From positions 31,717,313 to 31,781,312 of the forward strand of contig CM051457.1 of the NCBI GenBank assembly GCA_028274465.1: a stretch of DNA of 64,000 bases, read 5' to 3'. This stretch comes from Plantago ovata. Taxonomy: Eukaryota > Streptophyta > Magnoliopsida > Lamiales > Plantaginaceae. The notes beneath the pieces are model-generated. The model had not been told where the DNA came from. It saw nothing but the letters and a program-made list of their open reading frames with translations, and searched no databases. The position numbers and the translations under genes are program-made. Positions 34,558 to 47,520 of this stretch are shown piece after piece. Position 1 is the first letter of the stretch. Every line of letters begins with the position of its first letter.

Positions 34558-36981
34558 TCTGGTTTCTTACGAAATTAACCACTATCTAAAGCGTAAAACT
34601 ACAGGTCAGGAGGGTTTTTTGGCCTTGAAACTTGATCTCAGTAAAGCTTATGACCGTGTTGAATGGTGTTTTCTGGAAAAACTTATGTCAAAACTTGGCT
34701 TCCAAGATACTTTTGTTAATACTATCATGATGTGCATTCGCTCAGTTTCTTATGCTTTGATCTTAAATGGAAGTGAGTCTAGTCCGTTTGCTCCTACTCG
34801 AGGAATTAGACAAGGAGATCCTCTATCTCCATACCTTTTTCTCTTTTGTACTGAGGCCCTTTGCTCTCTCTTTGCTCATGCTAATTCTACTGGCAGCATT
34901 AAGGGCATTAAAGTGAACTCCCGTGCGCCTGAAATTTCACACCTTCTTTTTGCTGATGATACCATGATCTTTTGTCACGCTTCTGTTAGTGTTGCTGAGG
35001 CTATTCAGAACGTGCTGAATGTTTATAGTTTGGGGGTCTGGGCAGGTTATTAATATGGAAAAGTCTAATGTTGTCTTTAGCCGTAATGTTCCCGATGCCA
35101 CTATAAACAGTATTCAAAATGTTTTGGGTGTTCAGGTTGTTGATAAACATGATAAGTACCTTGGCTTGCCAACTACTTTGGGTAGGAGTAAAAAAGAGAT
35201 CTTTGGGTGGTTAAGGGAAAAAGTTTGGAAAAAAATTCAGTCCTTCGAAGGCAAAACTCTTTCAAAAGTTGGTAAAGAAATCACGATAAAGTCAGTTCTT
35301 CAAGCTATTCCTAATTATGTTATGAGTTGTTTTAAATTACCAGACGGCCTTCTTAAGGAAATAGAGTCTTTAATCTGTAAGTACTGGTGGAATAACGGGG
35401 AACAAAGGAATATGCACTGGGTTAAGTGGGACACTTTATGTTTAAGTAAACGGGATGGAGGCCTGGGATTTAGGGACTTACGGGCTTTCAATTTAGCTTT
35501 GCTTGGCAAACAAGTGTGGAGGATTTTCTCTAAACCCCATACTTTGTTAAGCCGCCTTTATAAAGCTAAGTATTTCCCTCATTCCGATATCTTCGACGCT
35601 ACTGCTAATGCTAATGCGTCCTTTACTTGGAAAAGTATATTAGCAGCTCGAGACCTTGTCAAAGAGGGCATACGTTGGAGAGTAGGGAATGGGGAAAATA
35701 TTGATGTTTGGCATGATAAGTGGATACCAAGTCATAGCTCCTCTAAACCCAGAACTCCTGATTTACTTAACGAAGGTCCCTTACCGGTTTCTTTTTTGAT
35801 TCACCCCCAGCTCAACGCATGGGATGTGCCTATACTTACATATTTGTTTTGGCAGGAAGATATTGAGGCGATACTAAAAATCCCTCTAATCAATATCAAT
35901 GACCCTGACGTGCTTGTTTGGCATCACACTAGGTCGGGGACCTATTCTGTCAAGTCTGCATATAGACTTGCCATGACTATCAGGCGCAGATTGAGAGATA
36001 ATCTGGAAGGCTCGACGTCTATGCCTGTTACCAGGAACTGGAACCCATTCTGGGCCCTCCGTGTGCCCCCGAAGGTGGAATTGTTCCTGTGGCGCACCCT
36101 TTATGCCGCTTTGCCTGTGACGGATGAACTTGTACGTAGACATATCAGTGATAATTCTACCTGTGCAACCTGTGGACAGAGTTCTGAATCGATCCTTCAT
36201 GTGCTTCAGGACTGCCCCTTTGCCATACAGTACTGGGCGCTTGCCAATTTCCCGGTATGTATCATTTATTTGCCTAATGAGGATGTTTGGGACTGGATAA
36301 TGGGCGTTAGAATCCGCCTGGACGGGCCTGAGTTCGACAGGTTTGTGGTATCTTGCTGGAGTCTTTGGTATAATAGGAATAAGATACGTCATGATCATGA
36401 GTGGAAATCGACACCCTTGGATACGGTACAGTTTGTCCTTGATTTTGTGCATTTCCACCGGTCGAATGCTCATGTCCCAGTTGGGCAACCCACTGACCAG
36501 CACTATATTGTCCATGGTCCATGGAAATCGCCACCTCAAGGGGTTGTGAAGATAAACTTTGACGCAGCTGTACCATTTTCAGGAGCACTTGGCGGTATAG
36601 CTGCTGTCTGTCGGGACAGTGCTGGGTTCACTTTGGCTTGGAAAAGGAAGAAGTTGACAGCTTACTTTGATGTACCGACGGCAGAGTTAATGGCAGCTAA
36701 GCTTGGTTTGGAGTTGGCCCAACACCTCGAGTGTAAAGATATAGTTTTGGTGGGGGGATGCGCTTCAAGTGGTGTTGGATATTGCCAACACTAATCAACC
36801 TTTATCACCCAACAATAATGTCTATGAAGCTGTTTGTGAGCTCTTACAAAGTTTTAACTCGTACCAAGTTCACCATATTCGTCGAGAAGCCAATCAACTC
36901 GCACACCAGCTCTATCACGACTTTGCTATCGATGCAATGGGCTATGGCGTATTACCCTTCGAGTACGAGGAGCCAGGATGA
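34558..36981 (+). pseudogene. LINE ORF2 (reverse transcriptase, zinc-binding region, RNase H), frameshifted
   Basis: Domains in order: reverse transcriptase (LDLSKAYDRVEW, GIRQGDPLSPYLF, LLFADDTMIF), the zf-RVT region (WRTLYAALPVTDEL, CATCGQSSESILHVLQDCPF), and an RNase H-like domain (KINFDAAV, HHIRREANQLAHQL). The endonuclease is missing because of 5' truncation. The frame changes twice, near 35031-35035 (run of five G) and at 36752-36757 (run of six G). In each case one extra G explains the shift. No functional ORF2 protein is encoded. Confidence 0.88.
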
Positions 36982-37185
36982 GTTGGCCAGTACTGTGCCG
37001 TTGACATCTGCTCTGGTTAGTGATGTCTTGTTTTAATTCTCATTTTTTTGATTGCTTTAGTTGTTGCTTCAGGCGTTGTTTTGCCTTGATAGCTCTGAGC
37101 TTTTTTGATTGTGAACCAGTTGCTGGGTGTTTTTGCCTTTTGATGGTTATATAAAACCATTTTTTCCTTCAAAAAAAAAATAATA
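34558..37185 (+). mobile_element. 5'-truncated L1-type LINE
   Basis: The element starts inside the reverse transcriptase and ends in an A-rich tail (37171-37185). It is flanked by a 17-bp duplication with one mismatch (AAAAATCGGAAACTTGT at 34541-34557; AAAAATGGGAAACTTGT at 37186-37202). Truncation at the 5' end, an A tail and a variable-length duplication are the marks of target-primed reverse transcription. Confidence 0.92.
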
Positions 37186-37202
37186 AAAAATGGGAAACTT
37201 GT

Positions 37203-37632
37203 GAAGGATAAAAACTGAAATGTGTGTGACTCAACCGGATTCACTTACTCTGTAATTAGAGGATAAATACTAATCATGTTAAGTTGGTTCGGAAAACGGT
37301 GCTCAAGTTTTCCTAGTGGGAAGCAGGATTTATCCGTTGAACGCAATAGTATTCTTGGATAAGAGATAGACAAAAGAAGGTTTACAACTTTTGCCTATAT
37401 TCGGTCTACGAGCAAATTGTGAAGGATATGTAGTGGTAGAGACAATGTTCAAAGGTCCTAAACAAATGGTGATGGACTTAGTGTAGAGCCCTGGTGACAG
37501 TAGGTCCATCGTCCTATTCTTGCGGCAATGCATGCATAGACAGCAACCGACGATGTATATAATATTTTGTTATATATGTGTGCATAGAGATAAACTTGAC
37601 ATTTGTATGTGTAAACAAATAAATAGTACTTT
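37203..37632. other. intergenic spacer
   Basis: No gene or element recognised between the LINE and the 135-bp tandem repeat. Confidence 0.4.
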
Positions 37633-38270
37633 GAACTGTAATTGGTTAGTTCACATAATAACTTCTACTCCCTCCTATTTTTATTACTTGACGTTTTAGC
37701 TATTTCACACAAATTTAGAAAAGCTATAATTAGGCTATTCCTATCATTAAGTAGCCTTGTAATAATAAACTACTTTTGTCTCCAAGAGACAAAACCCAAT
37801 AAAATAGCACTATTTTAAGTAAGCAAAAGTGAATTAGTAGGGGCTATAGTCTAAAACGACAACTATTCTAAAAATAGTTAAAATTCTAAAACGTCAAATA
37901 AACCAGATAGGGGGAGTAGTTATGTATGCAATTGCTTGAAGTATCGATTATGCTTTTGTAAGTCAACTGAAGTACAAGGGTAAAAGTGTAATTTACAATA
38001 ATTACATTTTGATACTTAGAACTATAAGTTGTTGGTTCACATAATGACTTCGGGTCATTTATGCAATTGCTTGATGCATCGATTATATTTCTATAAGTCA
38101 ATTGAAGTACACAAGTAAAAGTGTAATTTACCATATTACACTTATGAAATTTTGAACTATGTGTTATTAGTTCACATATCCATATGGATATGTGTGTGTA
38201 ATTGTTGCAATCGTTCGAATACGTTTCGGTGAACAACAAAAGTGCAGGGACCAAATTGCAAATTACCAAT
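37633..38270. repeat. three diverged tandem units of about 135 bp, first split by a MITE
   Basis: Units begin with GAACTRTA-like sequence at 37633, 38019 and 38154. Each carries TTCACATA, and the first two share GCAATTGCTTGA, TATCGATTAT and AAAAGTGTAATTTAC. Unit 2 is 135 bp. Unit 1 is 135 bp once the 249-bp MITE and its extra TA are removed. Confidence 0.7.
37668..37916. mobile_element. Stowaway-type MITE
   Basis: A 249-bp element flanked by TA. Its arms CTCCCTCCTATTTTTATTA and CTAAAACGTCAAATAAACC...GGGGGAG form an inverted repeat sharing TTGACGTTTTAG. It lies inside the first unit of the 135-bp tandem repeat. Confidence 0.8.
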
Positions 38271-39534
38271 AATTGTGTTATTTGATTGGAAATATTAATA
38301 ATGAACTTGGATATTTTTATTGTGTCTTATGATATAGTTTTGGTTCAGTTTTTAAACGAAACGATTGATTTGAAAAATATCATGAAGTTCAGGGACCAAT
38401 TTGCAAATATAGAAAGTTTCCATTGAAAATTATTCTACTGGATAGTATTGTTTATAATATTATTGTGAACAACTTTTGTTAAGGTACCTTATGAAAAAAG
38501 TATATGGCTTATGTAATAAATCATTATAACTCTTTTTCGCAACTTTACATAAGTTTTGGGGCAATTGTGCAATTTTCACTTTTTAGGTGAAAGTGTTGCG
38601 CGCAAATTATGATTAAATCAAGGATTTTCGTATTTTATGAAGTTTTTATTTGTTAGACAAACTCCTAATTTGTTTTTATATAAAATAACAATCTTCTTAT
38701 TTGATTTTAAGAGAATCTAATTATCTTCTAATTAGTCCTTCTGCATAGTGCTCTTATATACCAAACTCTTCCGAACCGTTTTGATCCGATTTAGCGGAAA
38801 GACTGGTTTAGAGAGGATGTTTGGAAAGGTGTCGAATAGTAATTTCAAAAGGGATTGTAGCTAGTCTTGAGTATTTCAAAAGATAGCAGGTGTTCGAGAG
38901 GACTAGTATTCAACACCATCCTCGTCCCTTGCGCGCCGTTATTGTCCAAGGGACTAATAATTTATTTATTTACTTTTCAAAAAACTTCTTAATATATTTT
39001 GGAAGCGTGATGCGGACTACAAGCTCTTATTTCTATAAGTCAACTTATCAAATTATCTTTATTTCTACGCGTATCCACTTCAAAGACCTTTGTTGACCAC
39101 CATCTCTCTAGAGTACATTGATTTCATATGACATTATTTAAATTTATTTACCCATATAACAATTAAAGTTGCAATTATGAAGTTAATTTAGTCATATATC
39201 TTTTTTTCCCCTCACCAGAAACTAACAACAATGACTCAATTCAAATGTGTAGTAACAATCCATCAAAGAATAGGTCCAAAAAGTTATGACAATCATTTGT
39301 AATAAGTTTAACTTTCTCTCGGAGATTATCTTAAATCTTGAATAAACTTTTCTTACTTAAAACTAGATGCACAATCTCTTTCCCAGTTTACTCCCCAATA
39401 ATAGAGGAAACTTTTATTTATTAAACCGTCAACAAATCAAATGTTATTTTCCTTTCGAAAAAGCAAAATTCTTTAATGAAAAAAAAAGTGAAAACCAAAC
39501 ATGAAATCCAGTAGTAACAAGATGTACAACAACA
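38271..39534. other. intergenic region upstream of the trihelix gene
   Basis: AT-rich, with no supported gene. The trihelix promoter lies at its right end. Confidence 0.4.
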
Positions 39535-39543
39535 CTATATATA
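39535..39543 (+). promoter_or_regulatory. TATA box of the trihelix gene
   Basis: CTATATATAA lies about 85 nt before the start codon. Transcription would start around 39570. Confidence 0.5.
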
Positions 39544-39625
39544 ATCTTGAATATGCCCAAACTTGCAACAAATATCAAACAAATACCATTCTCTCAATCA
39601 CCCTTTGATTGAAAGCTCCCCTATC

Positions 39626-41428
39626 ATGATCCCTCTCCCTTCCTCAACACCTCCTTTTTCCGCCCCTAGCAATGGTAGTGGTAGTGTTGGTGCCGATGGT
39701 GATGAAATTCCAAAGCGAGATGAGAGGTTCCCTCAGTGGAGCATCCAGGAAACCAGAGATTTTATCGAAATCCGGGCTCAACTTGAGTGGGGTTTCAATG
39801 TTGTGAAGAGGAACAAGAATCTTTGGGAAACTGTGGTCAATAGGATGAAGGAGAAGGGTCACAACAGAACAATTGATCAATGTAAAGGAAAGTGGAAAAA
39901 CCTTGTAAGCAGATATAAGGTATTTATGTTTGGTTACATATTGTTACAAGTGTTGTTTTGATGTAAATATTTACAATGTGTGCATATGTTCCATCTTACG
40001 TTTATGTGAGATTCTTGATTTAATTTATTGTTTTATACTCTGGTGGTTACACTTGAAATCATGAAATTGATAGTTTGCATGTCTTCTCTAAGTTTTGACT
40101 ATTGCTTGAGTAGAGTGCAAGGTTAGTTAATAACAATTTTAACTTTTTATAATTAATCTGGTTGGTAGAATTTGATTTGAAATCAAATAAGTCAAATTTG
40201 GGGCAGGTTTTTAATTTGTTGTAGCATATCCAAAATGGTAAAGTTAGTTGATTGGGGTGAAAAACTCTAGATGTTGTACGTGGCCCAAGGACTTTTTTTT
40301 TTTTTTTTGTTGCAATACTGAACATTTTTGTTTTCTATCATGTTTAAGATAGATTATGAAAGAGTATTTCCGGAATAAAAACAGGATATGTTATCTTCCA
40401 AATATATTATAAGATGGGATTTGGACTTTTAATGATGAAAGGTTGAACTCTCACATGTTTAATTTGCAATATGAATGTGTTGTGAATAAATTTTTTCACA
40501 TTCCCTTTAGTTTTACATAGATTTATTTCTTTTCACAAACCAAATAATTTTGTAATTTTATCATGACTTGTAAGGCCCATGTTATATTCTTTTCGTCTAA
40601 AAGATCAAACTGATTCGAATTAAATTGAAGTTGACTAGATTATTTCATAGAATATATAAATAAAGAATAACTAAATAAATAAGAACTGTACTAAATTTAA
40701 TGATTTTGAACTGAATTAAATACCTTTTTTTTCATATGAAAAGATTTATTTTGACTTCTTCTTTCTTGGTCTTTCCATTGTCAAAACTCACAACCTTTTA
40801 AGTGGACATATCATGGTTTCGATGTTGTTTTGTGGTGCAGGGGATACAAGTATCAAATGTTGACAATGCTCAGCAATGTCCATTTTTTGATGAGTTGCAT
40901 TCAGTTTTTATGAACAGGGTCAATAGCATGGTGCAACAAGCACAAGTTGAATCTGTTACAGTCAAAGGAAAAAATAAGCGCAAAATTTGTCTTGAAAACC
41001 AAAGTCAAGAAGATCTGTCCGGAGGGCAGGATGATGATGAGACAGAAATTGAAATTGATCTGGATCCAAGAAGGAAGATGAATCGAGAAAAGCGACGAAA
41101 AGTGGTAAAACAACCAGTTAACACCAACAACAAAGGAATTGTCTCACTTGTTGAGGATATGATGAGAAATTTCACCCAACAACAACAGTGGATCGACCTG
41201 CAGTGGAGAGAGGCGATGGAGAAGAATGATCAAGAAAGGAAGGCGATTGAGAAGGAATGGAAACGGACAATGGAGAAGCTCGAAATGGAGAGGTTGGCTA
41301 TGGATCAAGCTTGGAATGAGAGGGAACAACAACGGAGAGTGAAAGAAGAGACCCGAGCCGAAAAAAGGGATGCCTTGTTGACAATTCTTATGAACAAGCT
41401 GATTCGAGATGACAATGCTTCAACTTAG
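39626..41428 (+). CDS. GT-3: trihelix transcription factor, GT-3a/GT-3b type
   Basis: Two coding exons, 39626-39919 and 40841-41428, joined in phase 0 across a 921-bp GT-AG intron, encode 293 residues. GT-3b of Arabidopsis has a similar length. Residues about 31-98 form the trihelix DNA-binding domain (RFPQWSIQETRDFIEIR, then NKNLWETV, then QCKGKWKNLVSRYK). These bind GT elements in light- and stress-regulated promoters, acting in the nucleus. A basic patch (RRKMNREKRRKVVK) is a likely nuclear localisation signal. The C-terminal third is a charged coiled coil ending in EEQRRxxEE-type repeats and AEKRDALLTIL, as in GT-3 proteins. The intron falls right after the trihelix domain, a GT-3 feature. 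Start is the first ATG in frame after a TATA box at suitable distance. Confidence 0.92.
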
Positions 41429-43650
41429 TTACACAAAGAAACTCTTTGGGTTACTTTAAACCTTTATTATATTTGAGTTTGAACATTTTGAAGACTTTAA
41501 TTTCTTGTTTCCAGAACTACATCAAGCTAAAAGTTTATGAAAGGCCATCCTTTCCTAAAACATTGGAAATTTTTCTCATTTATCGTGTTTTTTGAGTTGA
41601 CCGGCATGACCTACTGGGTAGACTAGTTTCCTAATGTTCTTAATTTGTTACGGTTTAAAGAGATGATGTAATGGATTAATGTGTCATATTTTGACATCTT
41701 TTGATAATGTTTTGAGAGAAGATGTGATGGTTTTAAGGAACTATTGTTTGTTATAATTTTAAGTAACAATATAAAATCATACACAAATATCAGAAAACCA
41801 CCATTAAGCAAGTCTAAAAAATCAGGAATGCCATTAAAACATCAATGAACAAGTTTACAATAAGCTACTTGAAACAGTCAGTGATTACAATATTGAAACA
41901 ATCAGTCATCCAACTGTTTCGTTGCAAATGCAAACTAAGTTGTCTAAATAAACTTTTTCTCGAATAGACTTGTTGGTGAACTTCGGCTCCCTATATATCT
42001 TTTCTTGGTTGTATTGGATGCTTCAATACTGCAGTGACACTTTTGAGAGACCTATTATCAAACTCAAATGTCATCATCTACACCTACTTAAAACATCATT
42101 ACGTAGGTTAAAACCATAACAACTCTAGTCAAGACTATCACATATGCGGTTAAAATGGTAACAAGCAGAAACATGATAGACGATCTAAATACCATAACAA
42201 CTTCTCTTAGAACCATAACCTAAGAAGCATTAATATGAATACGAATACGAAAATCAATAAAAGTTAGAATAACAAGATACAAATACGTTAAAAATACATT
42301 TTATTTTATACATATTTTGATATATTATTAAAATTATGTAACACCAAGTAAGATAAATAACTATTCCACCACAATATTATTTAATAACCCAATCCATATT
42401 TTAATAACACTAAGAAACTAAAGGATAATAAATACTTCCAAAATTCAAAAAGAGACCTTAACCTATTTAACACCATAAACATACTCATACGTTCAGAAAA
42501 TGTAGGAGACAAATTAGGCCGACAGATAAGGTTCATGAAAAAAAGGAGAAGAAATAGGAAAAGAAGAAAAAATACATATGTCTGTTAGCGTATGCGTATG
42601 GCATACGTATTTTCTAAAAATACTCATGGTAGAAAACATATGGGTGCTTCCTAGATCATAACAACATCTCTTAAAACCATAACAAAAGGTTTTAAACTAT
42701 AATATATGCGCTTAAAACAATAAGAAGCAGATACTTGATAGTCAAACTAAATACCATAACAATAATTCTTAAAACAATAATGTCAACATTTTGTAAAACC
42801 AATGGAATCAATAATGTAAAATTTAAGCAATACATGAAAAAAGATCATTTCATCGTCATCAATATCAGTGAATTACATGATTAGCACTTCATCATCACCA
42901 CCACCACCACCACACCATCATCATCGTCGTCATTGTTAATACCAACAAACTTAATTAGTCAAATTCAAAATTGCATCTTCTCGTGAATCATGTTCGGTTG
43001 AAGAACTAGAACGCAATCAACTCGAGCTCTGAATCGGAGCTATATATTCTGCTTCTGATCTAGCGAATTGGCTGAGATCACAAAATTGACGAAGAATGGA
43101 TCTGATCGAGGCATAAGGTGCTAGACGGTGTGGAGGTGGACCGATAATACATAATGGGGCGATGGAGCTGTACATTAATGGAGGATTGTACATTAAGAGA
43201 TTTTTTTTGCACATTCTGTCCAATTTTATCACGAATCTTCCATTTTCCTATCTTGGGATAGAGATAAAAATAACTATTTTTGGTGTTTTTGATAAATATA
43301 GACGAAGAACTTAAGTGCTTTTCTATGACTGCCTAGCCCCAAGTAAATCGTAGATCATTCGGGCATGTTGGACGGATAGAAGGGAGTATAGGAAAGAAGG
43401 TGATGAAATCGAAGAAATAACAGAAGAATCATCAGTAAAATGATAACTTATTCACTTATAGGGTCATCTACACCCCTTGTTAGATTGCGTAATTATAGAT
43501 GGACCCTGATAGATCAAACAATTACGTCTACCTACATGTTATATCATGTTTAATTACATATGAAATAATTGATTTTGACTTGGACCAAACAACTTCAATA
43601 TTGATATATTACACATTTGACTAATGTTTTGAAGTTTACCAAGTTAATAG
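41429..43650. other. trihelix 3' flank and intergenic region
   Basis: The 3' untranslated region is followed by AT-rich DNA. Two related segments of about 100-130 bp (42105-42235 and 42660-42790), rich in CCATAACAA-like motifs, form a diverged direct repeat. CAC/CAT trinucleotide runs lie at about 42890-42930. No gene supported. Confidence 0.4.
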
Positions 43651-43815
43651 TTGGAGCTTCTACAACTCCAAATCGTAGACAACTCTGATTTGGAGCAGTT
43701 TAACAGCTCCCAGATCGGAGCTCTTACAACTCAGATCTGGAGTTGTGCAACAACTCCAATCTCGAAGCTTTTATACAACTTCGATTGGAGCTTTTACAAC
43801 TCCGATCGGAGTTAA
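43651..43815. repeat. AGCT-core palindromic array, locus C
   Basis: Five AGCT tetramers and several one-base variants (ACAACTCC, GGAGTT) lie in 165 bp, with units such as CAGATCGGAGCTCTTACAACT. An A-rich purine tract follows (43830-43905), then an ATAAGGCC stretch, matching locus B in order. This array looks older than the others. Confidence 0.6.
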
Positions 43816-46553
43816 CCGGAGTATATACAAGAGTTAAAAAAGAAACGTTTAAAAGATAAAAAAAACAAAAAAAAGAAAAAGGGAAAATAAGAAAGAAAAT
43901 AATGATAAAGGGTTACTTTGAAATAAAATGATAAGGCCTTCGGTTTATAAATAATGAATAACACAGTTTTCAGAATTTTGCCGTTTTGATATATCCATTA
44001 GCTTCATTGGCTACTGGGACCCTATTTTGTATTTGAGTTTTAGTGATACACCTTGTATCATGATTGGGGTATACCCCTCTTACTCTTGTACATTATTTGT
44101 TCACACTTATATAAGCCTCTGAATTACAACATCACACAATATAAATCCAATCTCTACCCAGTTTCTACCGTCAATGTCGCCTTTTCTAGGCCTGAGTCCT
44201 TTTTCTTATCTTAGGGCAGGGCTTTGAAAAGGATAGTTGATTGTTTGGCGGCTAATTATTTCCAGTTACAACTCTCTATTATCCTCTTCCCTATAATATT
44301 GGGTCTGGAGATTATTCGACAGTCCACCATTGTTGAAGCTTGGAAAAAAACATTAGAGATTGGAATTTTGTACTATTCTGCATTCCGAATCCATCAGGGC
44401 TTAGAGTACAAGCAATCCTATGTATTGTGACAACGGGGGTAACAATTTTATTATTCTCTATTACATTTTGGATCTAATTATATTTAATTCTACTATCCAT
44501 TCATATTGCATTATGTTTATCATCATTGACATGCGTAGCTAACTCCATTGTTGATTGTAGAATGTATAATAGCTATACTTTTGGGTTATGAATATGCATG
44601 CTTGAGGATTTGAGTCTTTTATGCTATGTTATACAATCTATGAAAGAAGTAGCCAACTTCGTGTATTCGAATACAAAGCATGTGACAACTTTGTGGTCAA
44701 TTCATACTTGCGATTTCTAGATTTGTATAACATAAGCGTACTAATGTTTGGGATGACAACTGGCATTATAGTTTACTGATAAAATCCTTATAAAGAAGTG
44801 TGTCTTAAACATGTATAAATGGGTTTATCTCATTGAAGACTTTACACATGAAACTCGCTTTGCATATCATAATCCATTGCTAGTTAATTCTACTAAGCTA
44901 CCTCCACATTTCTCTCTTATAATTAAATCCATCTTCATCTTGGGTTCTTTGCATGTTAATAAGTAGATACACTTATTCTCTACAAGCAAACACTTGTTGG
45001 GTGAAAACACATACAACACATCAATCTAATCTAAGCCATGTTAAGTCCCAAGAGAACGACCTTGGGATTAACTTGCCATCGCACTCAAACTGATCTTGTG
45101 TAGTGATTAGTTGATCTTTGGCTTAAAAAAAAATAATTTTAATTCAAACGACACCAGACAACTAGAGTTGACTGGTTTATATAACAGACCAAGGGTATCT
45201 CACGGACCATACGCTTGACGAGCTGAGCCTAATGAAAGAACAATTTAGACTCTAAATCTCTAATGGATAAGAACACTGACTCAACTATGTATCAACATGA
45301 CACACTGATGACTCAACATATAAACATAAAGATAAATGGATAAGATGAAATCATTAAAGATAACGTGGGTTGGGCTTCCAAGCACGTTGTTGGACTATGT
45401 GGCTATTCTTATCTGGGTCGGTAGCGCCGCTTGCGTTGGGGGAGCGTCTGATGGATAGATTCCCTATAATTAAAATATCAATGAAATGTAGTAATGAATC
45501 TATGAAGAAGTCAAATAGTATAGTAAATATCATTATAGTTGTTTCCCATTTTTAAAATGTCAAATTAATTCAAAGATTATATATGTCCTAAATTTGATAA
45601 TCATAATCATTTCATAATTTTCAAATAGAGAAAAATACTAATGACATTTGACCTTTCAAGGCCATATTCTTCTATTTTTTATAGGTCATTTTTTTTAAAT
45701 GAGGATTTTCAATTTTCTTTAGTATCTAGAAGCATTTTAATTAATGGATATGACGTAACATATAGGCATAGTTATCCATAAATGATATGGATATTATTGT
45801 GTGAAATACATACTTGTCTTCTCAAGTAATGTTATATCAAAACTAGAGTTTGATTTTAGTATGCATTGTTATATGTAGTATACAAACCTAATAAATTTTT
45901 TTAGTTGTAAATGATAAAATAAAGGTATAAGATTCAGCAAATGACGACAAACTACACAATGAATGAAGTGCCACAACCCTGCGTCGGTTCCAGAAGTTTT
46001 TTATGTACATTATGATAGTTGGTAGTACGTCATTTCAAGTACCAAATTCCTAGCTAGAAAAATACAATAGATAAATAATTTTACCCATATCCCATTTTAT
46101 CTACAACGTAGATACTTGAGCATATATTTGCATGCATGTGCCACGTGAGTTACTTATCGTTCGCCATCAAACAAATATGTAATGTAACTATGCAATTGTT
46201 ACATTATCTATTACGCAATACTTTTAAACACTATTTATCCGTATTCACCAGGTCTATTCCCACAACAGTGTAGAAAATTAATTGTCTTCAACAGGTCTAG
46301 TTCGCAATACTTTAGAATACCGATTTGTGTTCACTGGTTCTATTTTCGGTTAGTGTATTGTGCAATATTTTAATACGCAAAACTGCAATATTTTAGAATA
46401 TATGAGTTTTATGTTAGTAAAACAATGATCACATTTGATGGAAGTATTACACGAATTCTCAATCAATAAAAATGAATGAAAGTACCGTTGTTCATTTTAG
46501 TTAACTTTCATTTAATCATTTTTGAACCTACTATTTTTCGTTAAATGTGGATC
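43816..46553. other. intergenic region
   Basis: AT-rich, with short open frames at 44224 and 45370 that I do not recognise and would not call genes. Confidence 0.4.
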
Positions 46554-46558
46554 GACGG

Positions 46559-47520
46559 TGAAAGAATATAAGGATCGATAATAACTTGTTAATAGGAACA
46601 ATTCGCCAGTAAGCAGGAGTTATCGATGGGGTTGAACAACTCGTACGATAACACCTCAGTAATCCACAACTACTACCTGCAGATTAGTCAGACAAACACA
46701 AGTAATATATATCAGAAAATTAAGCACAGCGGAAAGTAAATAAGAACCTGTGTTTGTAAATTTTCAAGCAGCTTTGGATAGCTTGCTTGATGCCCAGTCA
46801 AGGCAGAAAAACCACTAAGAAGAATATGTTTGTACAACGCTGTATACTCCCTATTCTATCTTAGCTGAAACAATACTAGTCACCTCACGATGATATAGAA
46901 CCCAATCTATCTATTCTATTCTCAATACGTTGTTAGAGAGATCTAGAATATAAACTAGTATAAAGACTCAAAAACAAACAACTAAACAAGAAAGACTCTA
47001 AACGAATTCTTTGGTTGTAAATTTCTTGCTCTCGAGATGTCTCTTCTCCACCATCGATGTCGACCTATATATAGTAGCGAAGTACTTAACGGATAGCAAA
47101 GTACTGAGCGACTATTTAGCAAAGTAGTAAGCGAATCCAATCAGGAAACGCGTTCCTACTATTTAGCTAAAGAGGACATCAACTTTGAATGACTTCAAAC
47201 TCTGAATCTGGTCATGATTTCGTCCTCCTTTATCCAATAGAAATTGTATTCCTTCTTGAATTCTCTCTCCTTTCTTGAAGTCACGCTCATGCTCTGTTTT
47301 CTTCCTTTTCCTAGTCAGAAACAACTTCTTCCTATTGACACATTCTGAAAGCTAGTTTTCTGCACACAATAAATATCTACAGCCGTGGAACTAGTTAGTA
47401 GTAAAGTAAAGGTAAAACACGGTATAAATTATTGTTGACAAATATAGGAGTTAAACCCGACAGCTTAACTCCAAGGATAACTCCTTGGTCAACTCCAGTG
47501 TAAAAACACATACACTTACA
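46559..47520 (-). repeat. 3' LTR of the young Copia element
   Basis: 962 bp. It begins TGAAAGAATATAAGG and ends ACACTTACA on the plus strand. It appears identical to the copy at 52294-53255, which implies recent insertion. Confidence 0.92.

Noticed and set aside
42889..42930. CAC/CAT trinucleotide run as a possible CRISPR-like or regulatory array
   Set aside because: It is a simple microsatellite; CRISPR arrays do not occur in plant nuclear DNA.
45370..45555. 61-codon frame
   Set aside because: No domain, no splice context and no promoter; most likely chance.
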